A stretch of 64,000 nt of DNA, taken from Bifidobacterium pullorum subsp. gallinarum (GTDB lineage: Bacteria; Actinomycetota; Actinomycetes; Actinomycetales; Bifidobacteriaceae). Shown here piece by piece: positions 26,104-36,171 of this stretch. How positions within the stretch are numbered: the stretch's first letter is position 1; the number at the start of each line of letters is the position of its first letter. The position numbers and the translations under genes are program-made. The stretch spans positions 62,345 through 126,344 of the forward strand of contig NZ_JGYX01000003.1 of NCBI RefSeq assembly GCF_000741215.1. Direction: 5' to 3'. The notes beneath the pieces are model-generated. The model was not told the origin of the DNA and made no database searches. It was given only the letters and a program-made list of their open reading frames with translations.

Positions 26104-26807
26104 TCGGACTGTTCGCCTCCGTTCCGTTTGCCCTTCATCAGGTTGCGGACCCAGCGGATGAGCAGCAGGATGACGGCCACGACGACGATGACGATGACGA
26201 TGTTCTCGAAGGCGTCAAGCACGCCGAGGATGGAGCACCATTGGTCGCCGAGCAGATAGCCGGCGCAGATCAGGATGGTGTTCCAGACGGCGGAGCCCAG
26301 CAGGGTCCAGCCGCTGAACGTCAGGAAGCTCATCTTGTTGAAGCCTGCCGGTATCGAGATCAGCGAGCGGACCACCGGGATCACGCGCCCGATCAGCACC
26401 GACCAGTGGCCGTATCGGGTGAACCACCGGTCGGCCTTGGCCACGTCATCACGATCGACGCCGGGGATTCGGTCGACGATGCGCTGGATGCGTTCCAATC
26501 CGATCCATCGGGCGATGCCGTACAGGGCCCACGCGCCGAGCAGGGAGCCCACGGTGGCCCAGATGATCGCCTCGATCACGCCGAAGCTGCCGCGCGCCGC
26601 CGTGAAGCCGGCCAGGGGCAGGATGACCTCGCTGGGGATCGGGGGGAAGATCGATTCCAATGCGATGGCCAGCGATACGCCGATGCCGCCGACCGCATCC
26701 ATGATCGACACCAGCCAATCCGTAATGGATCCGATGATGCCCCCCTCGTTGGTCTCGCACAACGGGGCGGCTGCGGATAGTAGAACAGAAAAACCCATAC
26801 CTGACAT
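26100..26807 (-). CDS. DedA-family membrane protein
   Basis: 235 residues. DedA/SNARE-associated-type membrane protein with the conserved start ALESIFPPIPSEVILPLAGF, the RWFTRYGHWSVLIGRVIPVVRSLISIPAG block (conserved Arg residues) and several membrane helices. Relatives act in undecaprenyl-phosphate or phospholipid recycling. It heads the pupylation operon and its stop overlaps the arc start. The intergenic gap to the divergent serB is under 40 bases, so both promoters are compact. Confidence 0.9.
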   Translation of the reverse strand: MSGMGFSVLLSAAAPLCETNEGGIIGSITDWLVSIMDAVGGIGVSLAIALESIFPPIPSEVILPLAGFTAARGSFGVIEAIIWATVGSLLGAWALYGIARWIGLERIQRIVDRIPGVDRDDVAKADRWFTRYGHWSVLIGRVIPVVRSLISIPAGFNKMSFLTFSGWTLLGSAVWNTILICAGYLLGDQWCSILGVLDAFENIVIVIVVVAVILLLIRWVRNLMKGKRNGGEQSE

Positions 26808-26846
26808 TGTTCCATATTGTCCCAGCGATTACCGAAAATCAACGGT

Positions 26847-27518
26847 ATGCCCGAAGAAACTTCGCAGCCCCTTGACAAGCCGACGCTGACGCGGCCCGGA
26901 TTGCTGGTCATGGACGTGGACTCCACGCTGATCGACGAGGAGGTCATCGACCTGTTGGGCGAGGCCGCGGGAGTGGGCGACCGCGTGGCGCGGATCACGG
27001 CCCGCGCCATGGCGGGGGAACTGGATTTCGCCGAGGCGCTGCGCGCCCGTGTGGCGTTGCTGCAGGGCCTGCCGGCATCCGTGTTCGCCAGGACCCGCGC
27101 CGCCGTTCATTTCACCACCGGCGCCTTGGAACTGATCGACGCATTGCACGGCCACGGGTGGACGGTCGGCGTGGTCTCCGGCGGCTTCCATGAGGTGGTG
27201 GATGATCTGGTGGCCGACGCCGGCATCGACCATGCGTTGGCGAACCGTCTGGAGGTCGTCGACGGCGTGCTGACCGGCCGGATCGTCGGTCCGATCGTGA
27301 CCCGCGACCTCAAGCGGCAGTCGCTGGTCACCTGGGCGCAGGCCGACGGCGTGCCGATGAGCCAGACCGTGGCCCTGGGCGACGGCGCGAACGACATCCC
27401 GATGATCCTGACGGCCGGGCTCGGCGTGGCGTTCTGCGCCAAACCGGCCGTACGGGCCGCGGCACCCCACGCCATCGACGAGCGCGATCTGACGCGCGTG
27501 CTGGAGCTGCTGCGCTGA
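26847..27518 (+). CDS. serB: Phosphoserine phosphatase
   Basis: 223-residue HAD hydrolase for the last step of serine synthesis. It has the nucleophile motif DVDSTLI (residues about 24-30), VVSGGFHEVVDD with the conserved Ser, a motif III Lys in DLKRQ, and motif IV GDGANDIPMI. The N-terminal ACT domain of longer SerB proteins is missing, as in other short forms. The ATG at 26847 is chosen for family length; an in-frame TTG at 26817 is less likely. Shine-Dalgarno support is weak. Confidence 0.92.
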   Translation: MPEETSQPLDKPTLTRPGLLVMDVDSTLIDEEVIDLLGEAAGVGDRVARITARAMAGELDFAEALRARVALLQGLPASVFARTRAAVHFTTGALELIDALHGHGWTVGVVSGGFHEVVDDLVADAGIDHALANRLEVVDGVLTGRIVGPIVTRDLKRQSLVTWAQADGVPMSQTVALGDGANDIPMILTAGLGVAFCAKPAVRAAAPHAIDERDLTRVLELLR

Positions 27519-27574
27519 ACCGTGACACCGCCCGCTACCGCTGCACAATGCCGGTGACGGACGGTCGGGTCCCC

Positions 27575-28540
27575 TCAGTCGCAGTATGCGGCCTCGCCCA
27601 GGCGGGCGCCGCGCGCCCAGTCCGCGGCGCGCATCGCCTTCTTGCCCTGCGCCTTGACCTCGGTCAGTTCCAGCGGGTCGCTGGCGGTGCCGACCCAGAC
27701 GTTCTTCTTGCCGACGCGCAGCATGCCCGGCTTGAGGTCCGTCGGCACGGCGGGATGCGTCATATCGGCCGGGCGGGCGGACAGCACATGCAGGACGACC
27801 GGCTCGGCATCGTCCTGCGCATGCAGTTCGCACCAGGCGCCCGGGTTGGGCGTGCAGGCGCGGATTTGCCGGTCCACGGCGAACACCGGCACGTCGAAAC
27901 GGATGCGGGCGTCCTCCACGGTGATCTTCTCGGCCTTCTCATAGGCGCCCTGCGGCTGTTCGACCGGCACGATCCGGCCCTCCGCCATGCCCAGCAGCGC
28001 GGAGGCCAGCAGATGCGAGCCGTCCTCGGCCAGACGGGCCAGCAGTTCGCCCGAGGTCTCATGGGCGCCGATCGAGACCGTGGATTGGGCCAGGATCGGG
28101 CCGGCGTCCATGCCGCGGGTGATGCGGAACACCGTGGCGCCGGTCACGTCGTCACCCGCCCAGATGGCGCGCTGCACCGGTGCGGCGCCACGCCACTGCG
28201 GCAGCAACGAGAAATGCAGGTTGTACCAGCCCATCGGCAACGCGTCGAGCACATCCTGCTTGAGCAGTCTGCCGTACGCCACCACCGCGGCGGCTTCGGC
28301 GCCGGTGGCGGCCAGTTCGGCGATGAAGGTCTCCTCGCCCGGATCGGATTCGATAACCGGCAGCCCCAGTTCCATGGCCGCCTGCTTGACCGGGCTGGGC
28401 ATCAGCCTGCGTCCGCGCCCGGTCGGCGCGTCCGGACGCGTCAGCACGGCCACCACCTCGAAATGCTCGGCATCCCCGGCCAACGCCCGCAAGGCGGGCA
28501 CCGCCACATCGGGGGTGCCGGCGAACAGCACCTTCACCAT
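27575..28540 (-). CDS. fmt: Methionyl-tRNA formyltransferase
   Basis: 321 residues. Formylates initiator Met-tRNA using 10-formyl-THF. Rossmann start [17 protein letters not shown] and the signature [18 protein letters not shown] with the catalytic Asn/His/Asp region. The C-terminal OB-like domain is present. AAGGAG precedes two adjacent ATGs; the second (28540) is at the better distance. It is the last gene of priA-HAD-fmt. def is not next to it, unlike in many bacteria. Confidence 0.95.
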   Translation of the reverse strand: MVKVLFAGTPDVAVPALRALAGDAEHFEVVAVLTRPDAPTGRGRRLMPSPVKQAAMELGLPVIESDPGEETFIAELAATGAEAAAVVAYGRLLKQDVLDALPMGWYNLHFSLLPQWRGAAPVQRAIWAGDDVTGATVFRITRGMDAGPILAQSTVSIGAHETSGELLARLAEDGSHLLASALLGMAEGRIVPVEQPQGAYEKAEKITVEDARIRFDVPVFAVDRQIRACTPNPGAWCELHAQDDAEPVVLHVLSARPADMTHPAVPTDLKPGMLRVGKKNVWVGTASDPLELTEVKAQGKKAMRAADWARGARLGEAAYCD

Positions 28541-28614
28541 CATCGACTCCTTAATCATGCTCCACTTCGCTGCCGCTGCACGCCATCAGGACGTGCCGCC
28601 GAAGCCTTCGGTCA

Positions 28615-29319
28615 CTAGGCCACCGCGGGGATGTTGACGCCCGCCTCGATCAGCAGTTCGCGCAGCCGGCGCGGGTCGCTGAACCGGACGCCGCGGATGC
28701 CCGCGGCGTTCGCCCCGACGATGTTCATGGCCTTGTCGTCGATGAACACGGCGGTTGACGGGTCGATGCCGAACTCGCGCAGCGCATACTCGTAGATGTC
28801 GCGGTGCGGCTTGCGCAGCCTCACGTATCCGGAGACCACCTTGCCGTCCAGCTGCTGCAGGATCGGGCAGCATTCCTCGGCGATCGGGTAGAGCTCCCTC
28901 TCCCAGTTCGACAGCCCCCACACGCCGACGCCCGCGGCCTTCAGATCGTTGACCAGCACACGCGCGCCGGGCACGACGCCGACCAGCGAATCGCGGAAGT
29001 TCGCCACGTAGTATTCCAGGATGTCGGCCCATTCGTCCCCATGCGTGCGGCGCATCCACGCGATGGCCTCCTCGTGAGAGGCACCGCCGTCCATCATGTC
29101 GTTGGCGTCATAGAATCCCGAGATGTCGTTGTCGAGGAATTGCTCCACGGTCCGTTCGCTGTACCGGGGCACCAGCACGGCGGCCGGATCCCAGTAGATC
29201 AGCACATTGCCGAAATCGAAGATCACGTTCTCGATCGGCCTGCCCGCGGCCGCGGCCGCCGCATCGTCGGCCACCATCACGTCGTAATCCATCTCCGGCT
29301 CGCCCGGCCATCCCTTCAC
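28615..29319 (-). CDS. HAD-superfamily hydrolase (subfamily IA)
   Basis: 234 residues. HAD motif I IFDFGNVLIYWDP (residues about 34-46), motif II VWGLSNWE, and motifs III/IV RKPHRDIYEYAL and AVFIDDKAMNIVGANAAG. The second Asp of motif I is Asn, as in YihX-like phosphatases, so the general acid differs from that of classical phosphatases. The substrate is unknown, perhaps a sugar phosphate. The GTG start at 29319 is supported by AAGGAGG five bases upstream. It lies between priA and fmt on the same strand. Confidence 0.88.
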   Translation of the reverse strand: MKGWPGEPEMDYDVMVADDAAAAAAGRPIENVIFDFGNVLIYWDPAAVLVPRYSERTVEQFLDNDISGFYDANDMMDGGASHEEAIAWMRRTHGDEWADILEYYVANFRDSLVGVVPGARVLVNDLKAAGVGVWGLSNWERELYPIAEECCPILQQLDGKVVSGYVRLRKPHRDIYEYALREFGIDPSTAVFIDDKAMNIVGANAAGIRGVRFSDPRRLRELLIEAGVNIPAVA

Positions 29320-29406
29320 GGCGTCCTCCTTGCCATCGGTCTGCGTCGTCGTCCGGCTGAGGCCGCACGGCGGTATCCGTCCCCAGTCTAGCCGAGACGG
29401 CTCCCG

Positions 29407-31632
29407 TCAGATCAGATCCTTGGGGTCGAGTTGGAACCGCAGCTCCCCCGGCTCGCGTGCGGCCACATGCCGTGCGACCTCCGCACGCAGTCGTCTCGCC
29501 AGTTCGGCGCGTTCGGACAACGGCACCCGCACCACCGCCTTGACCCGGTCCTGCGTGGCCTCAAGCTCGCGGGCGTCGATCGTGCGCGGCTGTGCGATCG
29601 GCACGGGCCCCCATACCGCCGGCACACCCCCCTGACCGGTATCGATGACGGCGAGGTCGCCGGTGAACGCGCCGATATGCTCCAAGGCCGCACGCACCAC
29701 ATCGCGTCGTCCCCACACGCATGCGGCGCCGACGACGGGCGGCAGCCCGGTCTCCGCGCGTTCGGCGAGCTCCTGCGCCGCCAGGACCCGGCCGTCCCAC
29801 AATGCCAGCGACCGGGCGATCACCGGGTCCGTCTCCCCCAGCAGCAGCGCCTGCCCGCCCCGGGAGCGCGGCGCGCACATCGATACCACGCGCATCCACG
29901 CCGTCAACGTGTCCTCGCGGGCGTCCACCCCGGTGCCGTACAGGCTGGTCCAGGCGTCCAGAATCGCCACGGCGCGGTATTCCGTATTGCCGGCGCCATC
30001 CCCGCGGACCCGCGGCTCGGCGCCCAGCGAGGCGATCACGATCATCGGGGCGCAGGCCACGTCCTCCACGATGCCGCGCGGCTGGCTGGGGCTGGACACC
30101 ACGATCGGCACATGACGGAACAGCCCGCGCAATTCCTGCGCGGTGCCGGCGGCGCCGATGCGCACCACGCGCATCCGTTCGCCGCCGCATCCCGGGCACC
30201 GCCACTGCACCGCCGCCGCACCGCACCACAGACAACGGGGCGTGCCCTGCCGCAGTCCGGCCAACGGCCCCGTACAGCGGGGGCAGCGGGCGCGGCGATG
30301 GCAGGCGGCGCAGCTCAGCGTCTCGTCGATGCCGTCATGGGGCACCGACAGGAGCACCGGCCCGCTTTCCAACGCCTTGGACAGGATTGCGACGGCGGTA
30401 TGCGGCACGCGGGCGCCCAGCGTCGTATCCCCCAGTCGCCCCAGCTCCTCGCGGTTGAGCCAGCGCACCCAGGGCATCCGTTCCTTGATCACCGACGGCA
30501 ATGGCCTGATGGACGTGCTGAACCCGCTCACCGGGGTCTGCGCCACATGGTTCGCGCCGCATTCCCATTGGCTGAACGGGCTGCGCGCCTGCGCCATCGC
30601 CACGAACACGCCGTCATGGCTGCGGGCGCGCAGCCGCAGCACGCCGCGGGCGTGGGCGTATGGCATCATCCCGTCGGCATACTGGTAATCGATATCCTCC
30701 AGGATCATGAACAGCGCCGGGCCCTCGACCGGCGCATACATCGCCGCCCGCGTGCCGATCACGCAACGGACCGTGCCCGACGCCACCGCAAGATACGCCC
30801 GATACCGTTCCGCCGGTGCCAGCGAGGCGTTCAGCACGGCCACGTCGCCGTCGTATCCGCCGTTCGCGGCACCGGTCCGCTCGAACATCCGCAGCCCCAA
30901 GCCGGTCAGCTCACGGGACAGATCGTTCACCTCGCGCATCGTGGGCAGCACGATGACCACGGCCTTGCCCGCCGACATCGCGGTCAGCGCCATCCAGCCG
31001 GCCAGACGGCACCATTCCCCCACCCCGGGCAGCGGATCAACGGCGAATGCACGGAACCGACCGCCGTGCAGCGCATCGTCGAGTCCCTGCAACCCGTCAT
31101 AGGAGGACGCCAATACCCGCCGGTATTCATCCGGCATCCGCCGCAGCGCCTCGGCGGCGGCACCGCGGCGGGTGAACGGCGCCACCATCTGCTGTTCCTG
31201 CTCCACACGAGCCACGCGCGGCGGCACCGCCAGCCGCAGGATGTTGGCGCGGGTCCCCCCGTAGGCGTCCGCGATCCGGGTGATGTCCTCGCGCATCGAG
31301 GCGGGTACCACCACCTGGGGGCCGAGCACGCGCTCCAGATAGCGCAGCGACGAGGACGGCGTATCGCTGTGGTCGGCCCGTTCCCAGACCACGCCGTTGA
31401 CGCGCCGGCCGCCGAACCTGACACGGACCAGAACGCCGGGGCGGACCGATTCCGACTGCCGTTCGTCGATCAGGTAGTCGAAGGTCTGGCCCAGATGGGT
31501 GGCCTGCACATCGAGCACCACCCGGGCGATCGGACGCTCCGACGCGGCGGTCCGTTCCGCAGGCGCGCGCTTGCGGCGCTTGCGCGGCGCCAGGCCGTCA
31601 AGCGCCAGCTGTTCGGCGTCCGGTGTACTCAT
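29407..31632 (-). CDS. priA: Primosomal protein N' (PriA), helicase-motif-deficient
   Basis: 741 residues. PriA recognises stalled forks and restarts replication. The N-terminal 3'-DNA-binding domain (RVVLDVQATHLGQTFDYLID ... GVLVRVRFGGRRVNGVV) and a cluster of eight cysteines in four CxxC pairs (CAACHRRARCPRC, CLWC, CPGC; zinc-binding) are intact. The Walker A GVTGSGKTE is absent (region reads MSAGKAVVIVLPT) and the DEEH box reads LEDIDYQY, so ATPase/helicase activity is not expected. This is the known actinobacterial pseudo-helicase form. It lies 44 bases after metK and probably shares its transcript. Confidence 0.92.
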   Translation of the reverse strand: MSTPDAEQLALDGLAPRKRRKRAPAERTAASERPIARVVLDVQATHLGQTFDYLIDERQSESVRPGVLVRVRFGGRRVNGVVWERADHSDTPSSSLRYLERVLGPQVVVPASMREDITRIADAYGGTRANILRLAVPPRVARVEQEQQMVAPFTRRGAAAEALRRMPDEYRRVLASSYDGLQGLDDALHGGRFRAFAVDPLPGVGEWCRLAGWMALTAMSAGKAVVIVLPTMREVNDLSRELTGLGLRMFERTGAANGGYDGDVAVLNASLAPAERYRAYLAVASGTVRCVIGTRAAMYAPVEGPALFMILEDIDYQYADGMMPYAHARGVLRLRARSHDGVFVAMAQARSPFSQWECGANHVAQTPVSGFSTSIRPLPSVIKERMPWVRWLNREELGRLGDTTLGARVPHTAVAILSKALESGPVLLSVPHDGIDETLSCAACHRRARCPRCTGPLAGLRQGTPRCLWCGAAAVQWRCPGCGGERMRVVRIGAAGTAQELRGLFRHVPIVVSSPSQPRGIVEDVACAPMIVIASLGAEPRVRGDGAGNTEYRAVAILDAWTSLYGTGVDAREDTLTAWMRVVSMCAPRSRGGQALLLGETDPVIARSLALWDGRVLAAQELAERAETGLPPVVGAACVWGRRDVVRAALEHIGAFTGDLAVIDTGQGGVPAVWGPVPIAQPRTIDARELEATQDRVKAVVRVPLSERAELARRLRAEVARHVAAREPGELRFQLDPKDLI

Positions 31633-31676
31633 GCACTCCAGAGTAATGCAGCAACCATGCGGATGCGACTCATGAC

Positions 31677-32888
31677 TTACCGGATGGCGGCCTGCAGCGC
31701 CTCGACCCGGTTCGCGCGCTCCCAGGTGAAGTCGGCGTCCTCGCGGCCGAAATGGCCGTAGGCGGCGGTTTTCGCATAGATCGGCCGCAGCAGGTCCAGT
31801 TCGTCGATGATGGCGGCCGGGCGCAGGTCGAACACCTCGCGCACCGCATGCTGGATCTGCTCGCGACTCACGCCGATCTCGGTGCCGTACGTGTCCACGT
31901 TGATGCTCACCGGGTCGGCCACGCCGATGGCGTAGGCCACCTGCACCTCCACCTTGTGCGCCAGGCCGGCGGCCACGATGTTCTTGGCCACCCAGCGCGC
32001 CGCGTAGGCGGCGGAACGGTCCACCTTGCTCGGGTCCTTGCCGGAGAACGCGCCGCCGCCGTGGTGCGCGGCACCGCCGTACGTGTCCACGATGATCTTG
32101 CGGCCGGTCAATCCCGCGTCGGCGGCTGGCCCGCCCAGCACGAACGAGCCGGTGGGGTTCACCAGCAGGCGGTAATCGTCATGCGCCACCGTGCCGCCGC
32201 ACACCTCGTCCAGCACCGGGCGGATCACATGCGCGGTCAGCTGGTCGGCCAGCCATTCGCGGGTGGCCTCGGGGTCGTGCTGCGTGGAGACCAGCACGGT
32301 GTCCACGCGCACCGGATGGTCATGTTCGTCGTACTCGATGGTCACCTGCGTCTTGCCGTCCGGACGCAGATGGGGCACGATGCCCTGCTTGCGCACCTGG
32401 GCCAGCCGGTACGACAGCCGGTGGGCCAGGTGGATCGGCAGCGGCATCAGCGCGTCGGTCTCGTCGCAGGCGTAGCCGAACATCACGCCCTGGTCGCCGG
32501 CGCCTTGCGCCTCGTAGCGCTCCTCGCGGCTGGCGGTCGACTCCCGTTCGCGATTCAGCCGTTCCACACCCTGGTTGATCTCCGCGCTCTGTTCGGTCAG
32601 CGACACCAGCACGCCGCAGGAGTCGGCGTCCAGACCGATCCGGGAGCTGGTGTACCCGATGCCGCGCACCGTGGAGCGCACGATGCTCTGGATGTCGCTG
32701 TAGCCCTCGCTGGTGACCTCGCCGAATACGAAGAACTGTCCGGTGGTGGCCGAGGTCTCCACGGCCACGTGGGAGTGCGGGTCCTGGCGCAGCATGTCGT
32801 CCAGGATCGCGTCCGAGATCTGGTCGCAGATCTTGTCGGGGTGGCCCTCGGTCACCGATTCCGCCGTGATCAATCTTGCTTCCCTCAT
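31677..32888 (-). CDS. metK: S-adenosylmethionine synthetase
   Basis: 403 residues. Makes SAM from methionine and ATP. It has [24 protein letters not shown] at the start, [16 protein letters not shown] (the ATP/K+ site hexapeptide), [22 protein letters not shown] (the glycine-rich P-loop nonapeptide region) and the NIVAAGLA block. The ATG at 32888 is seven bases after GAAGGAG; another ATG abuts it at 32891. It has a long structured leader of about 200 bases between rpoZ and the start, which suggests RNA-level control. Confidence 0.96.
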   Translation of the reverse strand: MREARLITAESVTEGHPDKICDQISDAILDDMLRQDPHSHVAVETSATTGQFFVFGEVTSEGYSDIQSIVRSTVRGIGYTSSRIGLDADSCGVLVSLTEQSAEINQGVERLNRERESTASREERYEAQGAGDQGVMFGYACDETDALMPLPIHLAHRLSYRLAQVRKQGIVPHLRPDGKTQVTIEYDEHDHPVRVDTVLVSTQHDPEATREWLADQLTAHVIRPVLDEVCGGTVAHDDYRLLVNPTGSFVLGGPAADAGLTGRKIIVDTYGGAAHHGGGAFSGKDPSKVDRSAAYAARWVAKNIVAAGLAHKVEVQVAYAIGVADPVSINVDTYGTEIGVSREQIQHAVREVFDLRPAAIIDELDLLRPIYAKTAAYGHFGREDADFTWERANRVEALQAAIR

Positions 32889-33087
32889 CATTGCGCTCCT
32901 TCTCGTAGTCGTCGGGGCACCCGCTCGGCACCACCGCGAGGGGGCATACGTCATCGGCACGGCCCGATACGCGACGTCCCGGCCGGTTCCCATGCCGCTG
33001 GCACGGTTCCCGGTCGGGACGTACTGGTGATGGAGGCCGGCTGCGGCGATCGGGCCGCGCATCTCGCCCGCCGGCACCTCACGAAGA
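32889..33087 (-). ncRNA. Structured metK leader, candidate SAM riboswitch
   Basis: On the minus strand the leader starts CUUCGUGAGGUGCCGGCG, contains CAGCCGGCCUCCAUCACC and ends CGGGUGCCCCGACGACUAC just before the Shine-Dalgarno. These blocks recall, in order, the CAUGAGUGCCAGCG, GGCCGGCAACCCUCC and GGGGUGCCCCGGGUGAUGAC segments of SAM-IV riboswitches. However, the AACC of the binding core is missing, and an 80-base insertion forms a strong stem (ACGTCCCG / CGGGACGT) capped by CCGTGCC / GGCATGG. The gene context fits SAM feedback. Confidence 0.4.
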
Positions 33088-33372
33088 TCAGTTGCCCTCG
33101 CTCAGATCGTCCTCGCCAAGCGTCTCCTCGAGCAGGCCGCTGTCGATCTCACGGAAGGCGATGGACAGCGGCTTCTCCTGGTTCTGGTATTCGACCAGCG
33201 GGCCGACGTTCTGCAGCAGGCCCTCGTTGAGCTGGGTGAAGTACGAATTGATCTGACGGGCGCGCTTGGCCGCGAAGATGGCGAGCGCGTACTTGGAGTC
33301 AGCATGCTCCATCAGATCGTCGACGGGCGGATCCGCCAGACCCTGCGGGGTGGGATCGGTACCGAAAGCCAT
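33088..33372 (-). CDS. rpoZ: RNA polymerase omega subunit
   Basis: 94 residues. Small subunit that folds and stabilises beta-prime. The conserved helix [20 protein letters not shown] is clear (residues about 26-45). Start [12 protein letters not shown] at 33372 with GGGAGAA six bases upstream; the very long open frame beyond is an artefact opposite ilvD. In actinobacteria rpoZ usually follows gmk directly; here ilvD lies between them in the opposite direction. Confidence 0.94.
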   Translation of the reverse strand: MAFGTDPTPQGLADPPVDDLMEHADSKYALAIFAAKRARQINSYFTQLNEGLLQNVGPLVEYQNQEKPLSIAFREIDSGLLEETLGEDDLSEGN

Positions 33373-33504
33373 ATGATGTTCTCCCATGCTTGAGAATACG
33401 TATTCCAACCGTGTAAGTATACCCCACCGCCCCGATATAGCGGCCCGTTCCACGATGTGACCAGCGGCGGGCGGCTGTCCCCTCACCTCACTTGAATGGT
33501 GAGC

Positions 33505-35364
33505 ATGGAAATGCGTTCTGAAAAACTGATGAAGGACCGCACCTTCGCGGGTGCGCGCGCCCTGTATCGTGCCGCTGGCGTCGACGCCAAGGATTTCGGC
33601 AAGCCGATCGTGGCCATCGCCAACTCGTTCTCCGAATTCGTGCCCGGCCACGTGCACCTGCAGCAGGTGGGCCGCATCGTCTCCGAGTCCGTCAAGGCGG
33701 CCGGCGGCATCCCGCGCGAGTTCAACACCATCGCCGTGGACGACGGCATCGCGATGGGCCACACCGGCATGCTGTATTCGCTGCCGAGCCGCGACATCAT
33801 CGCCGACGCGGTGGAGTATTCGGTCAACGCGCACTGCGCGGACGCGCTGGTGTGCATTTCGAACTGCGACAAGGTGACCCCGGGCATGCTGATGGCCGCC
33901 CTGCGCCTGAACATCCCGACGATCTTCGTCTCCGGCGGCCCGATGGAGGCCGGCACCACCGTGCTGCCCGACGGCACCGTCAAGAAGAACACCGACCTGA
34001 TCGACGTCATGTACGCCACGGCGGACGACAACGTCTCCGAGGAGGACCTGCTGGCCTACGAACGGACCGTGTGCCCGACCTGCGGCTCCTGCGCCGGCAT
34101 GTTCACGGCGAACTCGATGAACTGCCTGACCGAGGCGATGGGCCTGGCCCTGCCCGGCAACGGCACCACGCTCGCCTCGCACGCGTACCGCAAGCAGCTG
34201 TTCGAGAAGGCCGGCCGCGTGATCGTGGATCTGGCCAACCGCTACTACCATGAGGACGACGCCTCGGTGCTGCCGCGCTCGATCGCCACCAAGCATGCGT
34301 TCGAGAACGCGATGACGATGGATGTGGCCATGGGCGGCTCGACCAACACCGTGCTGCATATCCTGGCCGCCGCGCAGTCCGCCGACGTGGACTTCACGCT
34401 GGACGACATCGAGCGCATCAGCCACACCGTGCCGTGCATCTGCAAGGCCAGCCCGTCCGGCGAGTGGGAGATCTCCGACGTGCACCGCGCCGGCGGCATC
34501 ACCGGCATCCTCGGCGAGCTCGACCGCGCCGGCAAGCTGCACCGCGACGTGCATTCGGTGGACTATCCCTCGCTTGAGGCCAAGCTGGACGCCTGGGACA
34601 TCATGCGGCCCACCTGCACCGACGAGGCCAAGCGGCTGTTCCATGCCGCCCCGGGTCATATCGTGTCGCCCGATCCGTTCACGCACGAGACGCTGTTCGA
34701 CTCGTTGGACACCGACCGCGTCAACGGCGCGATCCATGACATCGATCACCCTGCCGTGACCGAGGGCGGCCTGGCCGTGCTGCGCGGCAACCTGGCGCCC
34801 GACGGCTGCGTGGTCAAGACCGCGGGCGTGCCCAAGGAGATCTGGAAGTTCCATGGTCCGGCGTTGGTTGTGGAATCCCAGGAGCAGGCCATCGAGGTCA
34901 TCCTCAATGACACGCTGAAGCCCGGTCAGGCGCTGATCATCCGCTACGAGGGCCCGAAGGGCGGCCCGGGCATGCAGGAGATGCTGTATCCGACCTCGTT
35001 CGTCAAGGGCAAGGGCATCGGCAAGGAGGTGGCGTTGATCACCGACGGCCGCTACTCCGGCGGCTCCTCCGGCCTGTCGATCGGCCATGTGGCCCCTGAG
35101 GCGGCGAACAAGGGTCCGATCGCGCTGGTCAAGAACGGCGACATGATCGACATCGACATCCCCGCCCGCACGATCAACGTGGAACTGAGCGACGAGGAAC
35201 TGGACGCCCGCCGCGCCGAGATCGAGGCCGGCGACGGGTACGTGGCGCACCGCGACCGTCAGGTCTCGCAGGCGCTCAAGGCGTACGCCGCGTTCGCCCG
35301 TTCGGCGGACAAGGGCGCCACGCGCGATCCCGAGCTAATCAACAAGCTCAGCGGCCTGGCCTGA
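33505..35364 (+). CDS. ilvD: Dihydroxy-acid dehydratase
   Basis: 619 residues. Iron-sulfur enzyme of valine, isoleucine and pantothenate synthesis that dehydrates dihydroxy acids to keto acids. Cluster cysteines are in [12 protein letters not shown] and [24 protein letters not shown], and the substrate/metal segment [22 protein letters not shown] is intact. Candidate starts at 33496, 33505 and 33511; GGTGAG gives the best spacing to 33511, while the M-E-M start at 33505 fits the family. Flanked by rpoZ (divergent) and gmk (convergent, with a strong terminator). Confidence 0.95.
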   Translation: MEMRSEKLMKDRTFAGARALYRAAGVDAKDFGKPIVAIANSFSEFVPGHVHLQQVGRIVSESVKAAGGIPREFNTIAVDDGIAMGHTGMLYSLPSRDIIADAVEYSVNAHCADALVCISNCDKVTPGMLMAALRLNIPTIFVSGGPMEAGTTVLPDGTVKKNTDLIDVMYATADDNVSEEDLLAYERTVCPTCGSCAGMFTANSMNCLTEAMGLALPGNGTTLASHAYRKQLFEKAGRVIVDLANRYYHEDDASVLPRSIATKHAFENAMTMDVAMGGSTNTVLHILAAAQSADVDFTLDDIERISHTVPCICKASPSGEWEISDVHRAGGITGILGELDRAGKLHRDVHSVDYPSLEAKLDAWDIMRPTCTDEAKRLFHAAPGHIVSPDPFTHETLFDSLDTDRVNGAIHDIDHPAVTEGGLAVLRGNLAPDGCVVKTAGVPKEIWKFHGPALVVESQEQAIEVILNDTLKPGQALIIRYEGPKGGPGMQEMLYPTSFVKGKGIGKEVALITDGRYSGGSSGLSIGHVAPEAANKGPIALVKNGDMIDIDIPARTINVELSDEELDARRAEIEAGDGYVAHRDRQVSQALKAYAAFARSADKGATRDPELINKLSGLA

Positions 35365-35418
35365 GCGCTCAAACCGGGCGCCCGCTGAACCACAACGGGT
35401 TCCCGGTTGGCAGCAGAT

Positions 35419-35465
35419 GGGCTGGGGGCAGACGGAGTCATTGACACTCCGTCTGCCCCCAGCCC
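35419..35465. terminator. Strong terminator between ilvD and gmk
   Basis: Perfect 20-bp inverted repeat (GGGCTGGGGGCAGACGGAGT and its complement) with a 7-base loop, followed by TTATTG. It lies between the convergent ilvD and gmk genes and can serve both. Confidence 0.9.
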
Positions 35466-35556
35466 TTATTGCAACACTCCACGCCCCCATCTGTGTACCG
35501 GACAACGCCGCTCGCGTCATGTCTCAGCAACCGATGGAACCGGGCGGATTCGACGC

Positions 35557-36171
35557 TCAGTCCAAGCCGTATTCGCGGGCGATGACGGACCATAGCTCGC
35601 CGGCGGCGCGATCGACGTCGTCGTTGACGATGACGACGTCGAATTCGGATTCGGCGGCCAGTTCCACACGCGCGGTCTCCAGTCGCCGATTGCGCTGCTC
35701 CTCCGTCTCGGTGCCACGGCCGATCAGTCTGCGGACCAGTTCGTCGAAGCTAGGCGGTGCCAGGAACACCGTCACGACCTCCATGCCGAGCTCCGCGGCA
35801 CGTTCCTTGACACGGCGGGCCCCCTGCAGATCGATCTCCAGAATCGTGGGCACATTGGCGGCCAGATGATCCAGCACCGGCTGCAGTGGCGTACCGTAAT
35901 GCGCCATGCCGTGTACCACGGCGGTCTCCAGGAACCGGCCGGCCCGTTCCTCGGCGAGGAACTCCCCTTCGGAGACGAAATGGTAGTTCACGCCGTCCAC
36001 CTCGCCCGGACGCGGGGCGCGGGTGGTGGCCGACACCGACAGCCAGATCTCCGGATGATCGGCGCGCAGCTTGGCCTCCACCGTGCCCTTGCCCACGCCG
36101 GCCGGGCCGGTGAGCACGATAAGGCGACCGGCGCGCGGTCCCGCCTCAGACAGGTTGTTCATGTGGTTCAC
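35557..36171 (-). CDS. gmk: Guanylate kinase
   Basis: About 204 residues. Phosphorylates GMP to GDP. P-loop GPAGVGKGT near residue 23, the GMP-binding segment SATTRAPRPGEVDGVNYHF, EFLETAVVHG-like region, and the LID with RLIGRGTETEEQRNRRL. The GTG at 36171 overlaps the pyrF stop (GTGA) and lies about ten bases from GGAGG; an ATG at 36162 is the alternative. It is the last gene of carA-carB-pyrF-gmk. Confidence 0.95.
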   Translation of the reverse strand: MNHMNNLSEAGPRAGRLIVLTGPAGVGKGTVEAKLRADHPEIWLSVSATTRAPRPGEVDGVNYHFVSEGEFLAEERAGRFLETAVVHGMAHYGTPLQPVLDHLAANVPTILEIDLQGARRVKERAAELGMEVVTVFLAPPSFDELVRRLIGRGTETEEQRNRRLETARVELAAESEFDVVIVNDDVDRAAGELWSVIAREYGLD

